The position numbers and the translations under genes are program-made. A stretch of 64,000 nucleotides of DNA from contig CAYFIR010000001.1 of assembly GCA_964343195.1 (NCBI GenBank), positions 124,001-188,000 of the forward strand, written 5' to 3'. A model generated the notes under the pieces. It saw nothing but the letters and a program-made list of their open reading frames with translations. It ran no database searches and was not told where the DNA came from. Every line of letters starts with the position of its first letter. Positions within the stretch are counted from its first letter, which is position 1. This DNA comes from CAYVAP01 sp964343195 (GTDB lineage: Bacteria; Bacteroidota; Bacteroidia; J057). Positions 9,901 through 16,726 of this stretch are shown one piece after another.

Positions 9901-10378
9901 AGTGATCTGCGGTGAGGTAAAAGTCTTTTACATTTCCCCGGTAGCGAAAATCATGAATATGAACCCTGCGGGGGGGCTTCCAGCCGCCTCGGCCATCGGC
10001 TACTGCATAGCTCATGCCGTGGTCAGCTACCCCGGGGGCAGTGTGCATCATCCATAACGTATCTCCCGTTACGGAAACCTGCCATACGAAATCGTGTCCC
10101 CGACCGTTGAGTGGGTTGAGGGCCTGAAGGGGGGCAGACCAGGTATTGCGGAGCTTGCGGGAAATCCATATGTCTCCGGGATCAAACTCCCCTCCCGTGT
10201 TGTCGGGAAACTCTCTCCGCCAGAAATACAGCGTTTTGCCGTCGGGTGAAAGCGTCGGCTCCCGCTCCTCGTAGGCAGAGTTGATGGCTTCGGGCAGGGC
10301 TACAGGCAACTGGGCAAAAAGTATTGACCCCGATCCGATCAGGTTAAAAAACCACAGGCAAAACAGAGTACGGCGCAT
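6935..10378 (-). CDS. Giant exported beta-propeller / Ig-like / vWA protein
   Basis: 1147 aa from the Met at 10378 (MRRTLFCLWFF...LFAQ signal peptide); a second in-frame Met lies at 10396. The N-terminal third carries PD40/WD40-like propeller repeats (PTLSPDGKTLYF, PYLTPDGKTLYFNSNGHPG). Two Ig-like modules follow (YEWLHNGEPIPGA, YQWQYEGRNIPNA), then a second propeller-like region (NGNLIIAG-type strands) and a third Ig-like module (YQWYRDGRPISG). A Pro/Glu-rich linker leads to a C-terminal von Willebrand A domain at about residues 960-1145 with an intact MIDAS start DVSGSM and ATDG. No T9SS sorting domain is present. It probably acts in the periplasm or at the surface as an adhesion or scaffold protein; the ligand is unknown. 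Confidence 0.85.
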   Translation of the reverse strand: MRRTLFCLWFFNLIGSGSILFAQLPVALPEAINSAYEEREPTLSPDGKTLYFWRREFPDNTGGEFDPGDIWISRKLRNTWSAPLQALNPLNGRGHDFVWQVSVTGDTLWMMHTAPGVADHGMSYAVADGRGGWKPPRRVHIHDFRYRGNVKDFYLTADHYLFLTQTDTATGYGGSDIYVCRPLNDTAWSEPINLGADINTPGDEDAPYLTPDGKTLYFNSNGHPGLGGHDIFVAQRDGRSYYRWESVENLGAPINSPYYDFDFFGSRDGHMAYYGSLSESTRSLDLYELDLRSCEVDIYPLHDTILCIGSSLQLNGIYQPGEMSYEWLHNGEPIPGATERTLITQRSGNFQLIRRRPGCSDTSAIRQVLFIDSPQAEIATPTSVLCLDGSIQLQALSPTADRYQWQYEGRNIPNATRETYTIYRPGNYRLTVSEGGCVAQSEPLNVQRFDKPYIIANTDAHGIIPVLPQWIWSNRMDLPRGPAVLNDIATNEREEIFVLTSHGRGRTLEDKLTIYRKQGLKKSRIELGRRAADQNRLVASLPDGNLIIAGSDQILKCISPSGRQAWQVPFEAGKLIGLATDPLGYIYVSGYFDSPLDLAPEVETVPNRGGMYLARYTPDGNLDWINSYPIDKSKIRLDHALTVDQSGNAYLIGHLELIGNFGAGHIARAQMGEDSYFFLSVNAQGESRWVKRLTTGRPQPNRYHALATDPMGNSLLCLNGQVWRIDPQGVVLWEGQLEGNRGDQVVSLQAGLARQDGYFLGITSRDRYFLTKLNRINRQTVIWQAPFSGKDGTLGLSMTTGADQHLYVAGFSQENSLPGIQLDLTSKSRGFLIKYGPPDGSQRQEPIELCGTREVRLETLNDPGLRYQWYRDGRPISGETRFSLVPSSPGTYQVRVFTPECDRLSNPRQVTRCGDDPLDQPLLTVEDDLPPAPMPAEEPDEVEPEPIPESVEPASDDPYSFDGYASNNLILLLDVSGSMRNRDRMPVLQESLIDLVGHMRPEDQISIITYAGGVRTVIDGVSAAEQSRIIEAIENLQSSGATKGKRALRKAYRIARRNYLSEGNNRVIMATDGGFPVQRLYGRAGKMKRQGIILSVFSFGKLGTFKEESLDNLANRGGGNHTNITPENVEKALLQEVKAVRMEADLN

Positions 10379-10538
10379 GGAAGTTGATACAGACATGAAT
10401 GATATTTCTCTCTCTGGAGACACTACCTGGGGAGGGTATTTGTTACAATATCGGTCAAATAGTAGGCCATCCTGGTACCTATATGACCAGTCCACTCGTT
10501 TAAAGCAAAAGTAGTAGACACCCCAAACATCCCATTAG

Positions 10539-11726
10539 ATGCGCAATATTATAGTATTAATAGGAATAATTCTGGTCGGTATTCTCCCGGTTAGGGCTCA
10601 GTTATTTGATGATGATCAGTTCCGTGCCCAGGCACAAACCGGGCTGGACCAGATGTACAACTGTTCCTTTGAGTCCGCAGGACGTACTTTTTACAACCTA
10701 CTGGAAGAACACCCTGAACATCCGGCTCCCTATTTCCTTCTGGCCCTGAATCGGTGGTGGCAAACCTATATTTCGGTTACCATGCCCGATTACTACGGCT
10801 ACATAGATGACAAACTCAACAAGGCAGAGGATCGCCTTGACCTGATCAAAAACAAGCCTGGCTATGACCGGGAGTACATTTTTTTCAAGTTCATGATCCA
10901 TGCCCTGGAAGCCCGGGCCCACTCCTTCCAAAATGAATGGTGGTCGGCGATGGGAGCTGCTAAAAAGCTCGTTGATCCATTGGAGAAGAGTCTTTACTAC
11001 GTCGGTCAGGATCCTGAATTTTATATGGTGGCAGGCCTGTATCACTACTATGTAGAGACCTATCACCAGCAGATTCCAGCCATTCGACCAGTTTTGTCTT
11101 TTTTCCCGGATGGAGATATTCAAAAAGGTCTTCAAGAGCTGAGAACGGCGGCTGGAACCTTCAATATGGCACAGATTGAAGCCCAGTATTTTTTGGGTAC
11201 CATCTATGCACATGAGATCGATCAGCCAGCTAATGCCCTGGAGGTTACCGGCAGACTCCACCGCCGATACACACAAAACACCTGGTTTCAGAATGACTAT
11301 GCCAATGCATTGATCGTGGCGGGAAGACCTGACGAAGCACGGCCAATCATTGAGAACCTGATCGCCACCTACCAGTCCCAGCATGGCCATCAGACCCGGA
11401 ATATCAATAGCAAGGAATCTCTTCACACCACCTATCTGATGGTCAGGGTTTTTCATAACCTGGGCAGGATCCATATGGAGAGTGGAGGGGACTATGATGC
11501 TGCTCTCAATGCATTTGAACAGAGTAATCTTATGGCGACTCTTTCAAAGGTAGAAGCAGATTATTACCTCCCGGCCAATCAGTACTACATGGGGTTGTGC
11601 TATGACTACATGGGCATGCGGGAGCAAGCTATTGCAGCATATGAGGAAGTGCTGGAGCTCGATGAAAATACCGCTTATGAATCTCAGGCCCGTAGCCACA
11701 TTAGCTCTCCCCCTACTGGAAACTAG
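10539..11726 (+). CDS. Exported TPR-repeat protein
   Basis: 395 aa with a signal peptide (MRNIIVLIGIILVGILPVRAQ). The rest is helical and contains TPR-like units, e.g. CSFESAGRTFYNLLEEHPEHP near residue 45 and GMREQAIAAYEEVLELDENT near the C terminus. The long aromatic-rich middle (YYVETYHQQIPAIRPVLSFFPDGD) is typical of a Bacteroidota family of exported TPR proteins of unknown role. It is divergent from the vWA gene, with a 160-base shared control region. The stop codon TAG at 11724-11726 coincides with the left end of repeat copy B. Confidence 0.8.
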   Translation: MRNIIVLIGIILVGILPVRAQLFDDDQFRAQAQTGLDQMYNCSFESAGRTFYNLLEEHPEHPAPYFLLALNRWWQTYISVTMPDYYGYIDDKLNKAEDRLDLIKNKPGYDREYIFFKFMIHALEARAHSFQNEWWSAMGAAKKLVDPLEKSLYYVGQDPEFYMVAGLYHYYVETYHQQIPAIRPVLSFFPDGDIQKGLQELRTAAGTFNMAQIEAQYFLGTIYAHEIDQPANALEVTGRLHRRYTQNTWFQNDYANALIVAGRPDEARPIIENLIATYQSQHGHQTRNINSKESLHTTYLMVRVFHNLGRIHMESGGDYDAALNAFEQSNLMATLSKVEADYYLPANQYYMGLCYDYMGMREQAIAAYEEVLELDENTAYESQARSHISSPPTGN

Positions 11727-11965
11727 TGGAACCAGTTCGAAGTTCGAAGTCAGGAGTTCGTAGTTTAAAGTGCTGCTGATCAGAACTTTGTTCAGTTTTA
11801 AATTGGTTCATTACTTCTTTCCAAAAGCACTGGTGTGGGACAAGTTCGAAGTTTCCCGCTTCGCGGGATTTCGCTGTGCTCAACGTAGTTCGCAGTTGAA
11901 AGTGCTGTGGGTGAGCATTTTATACGAGTTTCGAATGAGGAATTACTTAATTCCGCAGGCATTAG
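11722..11965 (+). repeat. Intergenic repeat element, copy B (composite)
   Basis: The longest of the five copies. The left part (11722-11800) holds AACTAGTGGAACCAGTTCG and AAAGTGCTGCTGATCAG, which look like a partial copy. From 11841 a fuller copy follows: CCCGCTTCGCGGG hairpin, ATTTCGCTGTGCTCAACG, TTGAAAGTGCTG, GGTGAGCA, and the conserved end ACTTAATTCCGCAGGC. The TAG at its left border is the stop codon of the TPR gene. With the short leader that follows it fills the gap of about 317 bases before the glycosyltransferase ATG. Small ORFs inside it are not credible genes. Confidence 0.75.
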
Positions 11966-12043
11966 CTGTAGTATCTCATGGGCTAATCGCCTTTGAAAAA
12001 AGGGGGAATGGTGTGTTATTTGGCCATTCTTTCAAGAAACACT

Positions 12044-13171
12044 ATGCCAGGTCAGGGGATAGCCATTGGATACGACGCCAAGCGCGCATTTTTTAACCGC
12101 AGTGGGTTGGGCAATTTTAGCCGTACTCTGCTCAATCAGCTGGCCCAATACCAACCAGATCTGGGCTTACATCTCTTTACCCCGAAGCTGCCCGAAGAGC
12201 CCATCTTTCCGGGAAGCGAGCTGATGAATGTTCATGCTCCTGTGCGCAAAAAGGCCGGGTGGAGGACTATCGGGATGGTGAGAGATTTGGAAGATCAGTC
12301 CGTAGATATCTACCATGGCCTGAGCCACGAGCTACCCAAGGGGATACAGCGGCTCGGCATACCTACTGTTGTGAGCATGCACGACGTGATTTTCCGACGT
12401 TATCCGGATCACTACCCAATGGTTGACCGATTGACCTACGAGTCCAAATGGCAGCACAGTTGTCGGCGGGCTACCATGCTGGTCGCTATCAGTGAGGCAA
12501 CAAAAAGGGATTTGATGACCTATTATGATGTGCCGGAAGAGCGCGTGAAGGTCATCTATCAGAGTGTTGCCCGGCGTTTCAGAGAAGTCACAACTCAGAC
12601 AGATCATAAAGCGGTTAGGGAGAAATACGACCTTCCTGAGGAATACCTGCTATTTGTCGGAAGTCTCACAGTCCGGAAAAACCTGCTCACGGTCTTAAAA
12701 GCTCTTTCGAGTCTGTCTCGGAGCACCCGGCCACCACTGGTAGTGGTGGGACAGGGTAAGAGTTATCAGCGGCAGATGGGAGCATTTTTACATCGAAGTG
12801 GGCTGAGTGAAGAAGTATTCTTTCGGCCAGATATGCAGGATGAAGACCTTCCTGCGCTGTATGGGGGAGCGTTGGCACTGTTATATCCCTCCCTTTATGA
12901 GGGGTTCGGGCTGCCTGTTGTAGAGGGCCTGTCACAGCGCACGCCCGTAATCACATCGCATGTCTCGGCTATGCCCGAGGCGGCAGGGCCAGGTGGCATT
13001 TTGGTAGATCCACTGAACTCGTCGGAGATCGCAGCCCAAATTGAGCGCCTGGCGGGTGATTCTCTTTTGCGGGAATCCATGGCACAACAGGGACAGACCT
13101 ATATCGCGAAGTTTGACCCGAAAGTCATTGCCGGAAAATGGGCAGAGTTGTATCGGTCGCTATTGAGCTGA
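12044..13171 (+). CDS. Glycosyltransferase family 4 (GT-B fold) protein
   Basis: About 375 aa from ATG 12044 (MPGQGIAIGYDAKRAFFN); ATG 12008 and TTG 11993 are in frame upstream. The chosen start best matches the usual beginning of the family, in which a first beta strand leads into DAKRAF and a GLGNFSR glycine loop. The GT-B C-terminal half shows FVGSLTVRKNLLTVLKAL (sugar-nucleotide domain start) and the E-x7-E region EGFGLPVVEGLSQRTPVI. It transfers a sugar from a nucleotide-sugar donor, probably to a cell-envelope glycan or lipid; the acceptor cannot be told. It stands alone after repeat copy B and is convergent with the NlpC/P60 gene. Confidence 0.88.
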   Translation: MPGQGIAIGYDAKRAFFNRSGLGNFSRTLLNQLAQYQPDLGLHLFTPKLPEEPIFPGSELMNVHAPVRKKAGWRTIGMVRDLEDQSVDIYHGLSHELPKGIQRLGIPTVVSMHDVIFRRYPDHYPMVDRLTYESKWQHSCRRATMLVAISEATKRDLMTYYDVPEERVKVIYQSVARRFREVTTQTDHKAVREKYDLPEEYLLFVGSLTVRKNLLTVLKALSSLSRSTRPPLVVVGQGKSYQRQMGAFLHRSGLSEEVFFRPDMQDEDLPALYGGALALLYPSLYEGFGLPVVEGLSQRTPVITSHVSAMPEAAGPGGILVDPLNSSEIAAQIERLAGDSLLRESMAQQGQTYIAKFDPKVIAGKWAELYRSLLS

Positions 13172-13184
13172 AAAGGATACCTGC

Positions 13185-13724
13185 TCAAATATCCAGTCTT
13201 CGTGCCTGAATGAATCGCTCCTGGTAATAGGAGATTTTGTCATATTCATCGAGTACTACCCCTCGACTGGTGGAGGTGTGGATCATGAATAGTTTCTCTT
13301 CAGAAACCATGGCTAGTCCCACATGGCCTATTTCACCGGATGAAGCATCCGAGCCTGTGAAAAACAGCAGGTCACCATCTTCGACTTCCTCCATGGATAT
13401 CTTTTTCCCTTTCAGAGCCATGCTACGGCTATCCCTAGGCAGTTTGTAGTCGATGGCATTTTGGAAGACGTATTGTATAAACCCAGAGCAGTCAAAGCCG
13501 GATTCGGGACTGGTGCCAGCGGACCGGTAAGGAGTCCCTTCCAGCGTAAGGGCAAATGCAAGCACCTCATCAGCTGATGATATCGCATCTACAGACACTG
13601 GTACTGGGGTGGATTCAGTGCTTTCATATTCGCCTTGAGAATCATCTGGTACAGGGTCCCAGATAAGGGTACGCAACGAATAAAGCCCCAAAACGAGGGC
13701 TGACATGATGAGCAGGTTCTTCAT
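13185..13724 (-). CDS. NlpC/P60 family cysteine peptidase
   Basis: 179 aa. N-terminal hydrophobic segment (residues 3-22) acting as signal or anchor, an acidic Ser/Pro-rich linker to about residue 48, then an NlpC/P60 domain. The catalytic triad is visible: Cys79 in DCSGF, His134 in GHVGL and a third polar residue at His149 in MIHTSTSRGV. The family cleaves gamma-D-Glu-diaminopimelate or related bonds in murein peptides. The protein acts in the periplasm. The gene is convergent with the glycosyltransferase, 13 bases from its stop, and no terminator hairpin is visible there. Confidence 0.9.
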   Translation of the reverse strand: MKNLLIMSALVLGLYSLRTLIWDPVPDDSQGEYESTESTPVPVSVDAISSADEVLAFALTLEGTPYRSAGTSPESGFDCSGFIQYVFQNAIDYKLPRDSRSMALKGKKISMEEVEDGDLLFFTGSDASSGEIGHVGLAMVSEEKLFMIHTSTSRGVVLDEYDKISYYQERFIQARRLDI

Positions 13725-13830
13725 ATTCCTAAAATCTCCCTACGACAAAATCATATGACTTGTTTAGCAGTTTGCCCCTATGTAGTTTGAATATCAATTT
13801 GAAAATAGCCCGTTTCAACAGTTTTGACCC

Positions 13831-14142
13831 ATGATAATTTATAGCGTCACCACATCAGTTTTCCATTCTCATGAAGAAGAATGGCTTACCTGGATGCAGG
13901 AAAAACACATTCCGGACGTGATGGCGACTGGCTATTTTTCCGATTTTGATTTTAACAAGCTACTGGATCCACAGCCAGAAGGTGGCACCAGTACCTACAA
14001 CGTTCAATATTATCTGGATTCGTTCTCGGACTATCACTACTACATTACCGAAAAGGCACCTGCCTTGCGCGAAGAACATGAAAAGGAGTTTGGGAAGCAT
14101 TCTGTTTCCTTTCGTACCGTTCTAAAGCGAATGGATACTTAA
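13831..14142 (+). CDS. DUF4286 family protein
   Basis: 103 aa. The whole protein matches the pattern of DUF4286: start MIIYSVTTSV, the W-x-x-WM-x-x-HIPDV motif, YNVQYYLDS and a C-terminal basic strand. It is small, soluble and has no signal peptide; the dimeric ferredoxin-like (ABM-type) fold is suspected for this family, but no function is established. It is followed 9 bases later by the PrcB-like lipoprotein gene and could share its transcript. The protein pattern is distinctive, so the gene is likely real. Confidence 0.85.
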   Translation: MIIYSVTTSVFHSHEEEWLTWMQEKHIPDVMATGYFSDFDFNKLLDPQPEGGTSTYNVQYYLDSFSDYHYYITEKAPALREEHEKEFGKHSVSFRTVLKRMDT

Positions 14143-14151
14143 ATAACCACT

Positions 14152-14649
14152 ATGAATATCATGTTGTTTAATCGGTTTTGTTGGATGGTGATGGCTGTCC
14201 TGATGCTAGGCTCAGGCTGTAAAACCCGTCAGTCTCCCGCCTCTGAAGCGGAGAAAGTGCTTACCCCCGAGGTCATTTCTTCCGGGCAAAACTGTGGAGT
14301 CACTCAGCCAGGAAATTATTTTATTGAAGATCAGGATGCCTGGGAAAAATTGTGGGCTGAAGTCACGAAAGGCCAGATTCCAACTCCACCTGTCCCAGAA
14401 GTAGAATTCGGTGAAGAGGTGATCGTTGGCTTTTTCATGGGGCAGCAAAACACCGGAGGGTATGAGGTCGAATTAAAAAAGGCGGTGCTGAGTAACCAGG
14501 AACTCGTTTTACAGCTCATTTTTCACAAGCCGGGTCCAGGTTGTTTTACAACCATGGCCCTTACACAGCCGTTTTTGTTGGTGAAATTCAAGCAGGCAGG
14601 AATCGAACGAATCAATTTTAGCACAGAAGAGATGCAGCAGGAATGTTAG
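14152..14649 (+). CDS. PrcB-like lipoprotein (protease complex subunit C-terminal domain)
   Basis: 165 aa. Signal peptide with lipobox GSGC, a variable region to about residue 50, then a domain with VIVGFFMGQQNTGGYEVEL and a C-terminal PFLLVKFKQ strand, the pattern of the PrcB_C domain. PrcB is known from the Treponema dentilisin locus as a lipoprotein that stabilises the protease PrtP. Here the last 7 bases overlap the start of an M48 metalloprotease gene, which suggests translational coupling and a comparable partner or inhibitor role. That role is inferred from context. It probably sits on a membrane facing the periplasm. Confidence 0.75.
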   Translation: MNIMLFNRFCWMVMAVLMLGSGCKTRQSPASEAEKVLTPEVISSGQNCGVTQPGNYFIEDQDAWEKLWAEVTKGQIPTPPVPEVEFGEEVIVGFFMGQQNTGGYEVELKKAVLSNQELVLQLIFHKPGPGCFTTMALTQPFLLVKFKQAGIERINFSTEEMQQEC

Positions 14650-16706
14650 GTTCAACCATCTGGAATCCAGGTTATGGGCTTGTCTTCCTGTGGCTATTTG
14701 CCACAGTAGGGCAGGTGGTAGCCCAGCCAGCAGAACTTCTGACTGCTTCTGCGCCCATCCCTGGAAGTTTTCTCAGACCTTTTGAGCAATGGTATGAGTC
14801 CCAGGTAGGGGAAATCCAGACGCTAGTACCCGAGCAGGTAGAAATGGAGAAGGCCTATTTTCAGAGTCAGGCTTACTATACCCGTCAGCTGTTACTCAGC
14901 GGACGGGTTTTATTCAATGATGAGGCCAGTCAGTACCTTGAGAACATTGCCGATCAATTGCTTCGGGGGCAACCCACGCTCAGGCAGGAATTGAGCTTCC
15001 ATGCCGTCCTGTCTCCTTCCGTCAATGCCTTTTCCTCAGAACATGGCTTTATCCTGGTAAACCTGGGGCTCATGGCCCGTGTAGAAAGCGAAGCCGAACT
15101 GGCTTTTATCCTGGCCCATGAAATAGGGCATTATGTGATGCAGCATGCACATCGTTTGTTCTGGGAAGTGTACGAAGCCACACGTACCGATGTGGATCCC
15201 ATTGGACTGGATGTGCTGTCCCAACTCCTTGTGGAAAACCCCTACTCCCAGCAGGTTGAACTGGAAGCAGATAGGTGGGGGGCACGGTTATACCTGTCAT
15301 CGGGGTATGATCTGGATGAGATAAGAAGGAGTTTTCAACATCTGAGCCAGGCAGATTATCCCGCAAGTTCCCGGCAATTCGATCTGAATGAGCTTTTTCC
15401 CACATCTTTTCCACAGTTGTGGGAAAAAGATGTGGATAATGTGGATTCGCCCTGGGTTCAACCTTCTCTCTTTCCCGGAACCCATCCCGATCCACACAAT
15501 CGCTGGGAGCAGGTAAAGCCGATTCTCCAGTCCATCCCAAACGCAGGGAGGCAGGCCTTCTTACAGCCCAGGGCTGCATTTGAGCATTTGGTCGATTGCT
15601 GTCGATATTCTCTGGTGCAGCTATACCTGGCCGAAAGGCAGTATGAAGAGGCGCTACTGATGGCTGGTGAACTGAAAAGCCGGTTCCCTGAATTAGAAGA
15701 TGAACTGAATCGCTGGATTGCCTATGCCTGGTATGGGTTGGCACGTCATTCAAATGGTGGCCGATTTTATGACGTGGTGCCAATAGCCGGGGAAGGTCCC
15801 CGGATCGCACAGGAGTTAGCGGTATTTATCGAAAACCTCTCCTCACAGGAACTGACGGAGCTTTCCCTGCAATGGCTTTGGCAATTGCGAGAGGATGGTG
15901 GTTTGCTACTGGAAGCTGTGAGCGACGACCTTAGAAATGAGTGGCAGACCCTCTATCAGCATGAAGAGGCAACAGCCTGGAGAGCGGGCATTCCTTCCAA
16001 TTGGCTGCAGGAACACGATCGTGATAATAGGGTCGATTCTCTACCATTTACGACAGGTATTGGGAAATCCAGTACAAGGCCACGACGAGTGGACCGTAAG
16101 TGGTTACTCGAAAACCATTCTCTAGGGCTGAACAAAGCGATGCTGGTATCACCAGGTTATCTTATCCGTGATGATCGGAAGTTTATTCCCATCGATTATT
16201 CGAAGTCTGTTGCTCATCAGAGGGAATTATGGGAGACGCTTGAAACGTTTGGGGGAAACCTGGGACTCCCCGTTGAAATTCTCTCAAATGAGGGCTGGGA
16301 AGCGGATGATCTGGACAAAATCCACGATTGGTGGTTGCTCCAGGAATGGATTCGGCATTACCAGCGACCAGAGGAAATAGCGCTGGTGAGCCCCTATCAT
16401 GACCAGTTCGCGGAGCTCAGTCAACGGCAACATACACAGACTTTTGTCTGGCTGGACGTATACGTTTTTGTGCAGGACAGGACTGCCAAGCCATTTGTTC
16501 TTGCGGCGGGATTCCTGTTGCCAGTGATGCTGCCGTACTCATTCTATTATGTACTGACTCCTCGATATACCACTGTGGTATATCTTCAGGCCTACGATTT
16601 ACTGACCTATCAGCCGCTGATTCGACAACCACGAATTCTGGAGATGAGAGATCGAGAGGATGTTCTTCGCAGTACTTTGTATGATGTCTTGCAGCAACTA
16701 CGCTGA
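14643..16706 (+). CDS. M48 family zinc metalloprotease
   Basis: 687 aa. Signal peptide, then an M48 domain: HEIGH at His159/Glu160/His163 and the third-ligand segment ELEAD (Glu206). The domain is preceded by the usual SVNAFSSEHGFILVNLGLM strand (cf. N-A-F-x-x-P-G/DG in BepA-like proteins). The region after residue 300 is helical, TPR-like and not recognised, and a possible membrane stretch occurs near residue 620 (FVLAAGFLLPVMLPYSFYY). The length is well above the roughly 480 aa of BepA. ATG 14643 overlaps the upstream lipoprotein stop (ATGTTAG). A cluster of DnaA-box-like sequences lies inside the coding region at 15400-15450. Confidence 0.85.
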   Translation: MLGSTIWNPGYGLVFLWLFATVGQVVAQPAELLTASAPIPGSFLRPFEQWYESQVGEIQTLVPEQVEMEKAYFQSQAYYTRQLLLSGRVLFNDEASQYLENIADQLLRGQPTLRQELSFHAVLSPSVNAFSSEHGFILVNLGLMARVESEAELAFILAHEIGHYVMQHAHRLFWEVYEATRTDVDPIGLDVLSQLLVENPYSQQVELEADRWGARLYLSSGYDLDEIRRSFQHLSQADYPASSRQFDLNELFPTSFPQLWEKDVDNVDSPWVQPSLFPGTHPDPHNRWEQVKPILQSIPNAGRQAFLQPRAAFEHLVDCCRYSLVQLYLAERQYEEALLMAGELKSRFPELEDELNRWIAYAWYGLARHSNGGRFYDVVPIAGEGPRIAQELAVFIENLSSQELTELSLQWLWQLREDGGLLLEAVSDDLRNEWQTLYQHEEATAWRAGIPSNWLQEHDRDNRVDSLPFTTGIGKSSTRPRRVDRKWLLENHSLGLNKAMLVSPGYLIRDDRKFIPIDYSKSVAHQRELWETLETFGGNLGLPVEILSNEGWEADDLDKIHDWWLLQEWIRHYQRPEEIALVSPYHDQFAELSQRQHTQTFVWLDVYVFVQDRTAKPFVLAAGFLLPVMLPYSFYYVLTPRYTTVVYLQAYDLLTYQPLIRQPRILEMRDREDVLRSTLYDVLQQLR

Positions 16707-16726
16707 GTGGTCTTATATTTGGCTAT

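Noticed and set aside
10698..11474. 258-codon frame opposite the TPR gene
   Set aside because: Shadow of the TPR coding frame with no recognisable domain or leader.
11770..12096. 108-codon frame inside repeat copy B
   Set aside because: Runs through the repeat core and across the glycosyltransferase start region; no similarity to a protein.
15399..15445. A chromosomal replication origin
   Set aside because: The DnaA-box-like cluster is inside a coding gene, with no AT-rich unwinding region or dnaA/dnaN/gidA genes near it.
15106..15810. 234-codon frame opposite the M48 gene
   Set aside because: Shadow frame with His/Pro/Arg-rich translation; the M48 active site on the other strand is convincing.
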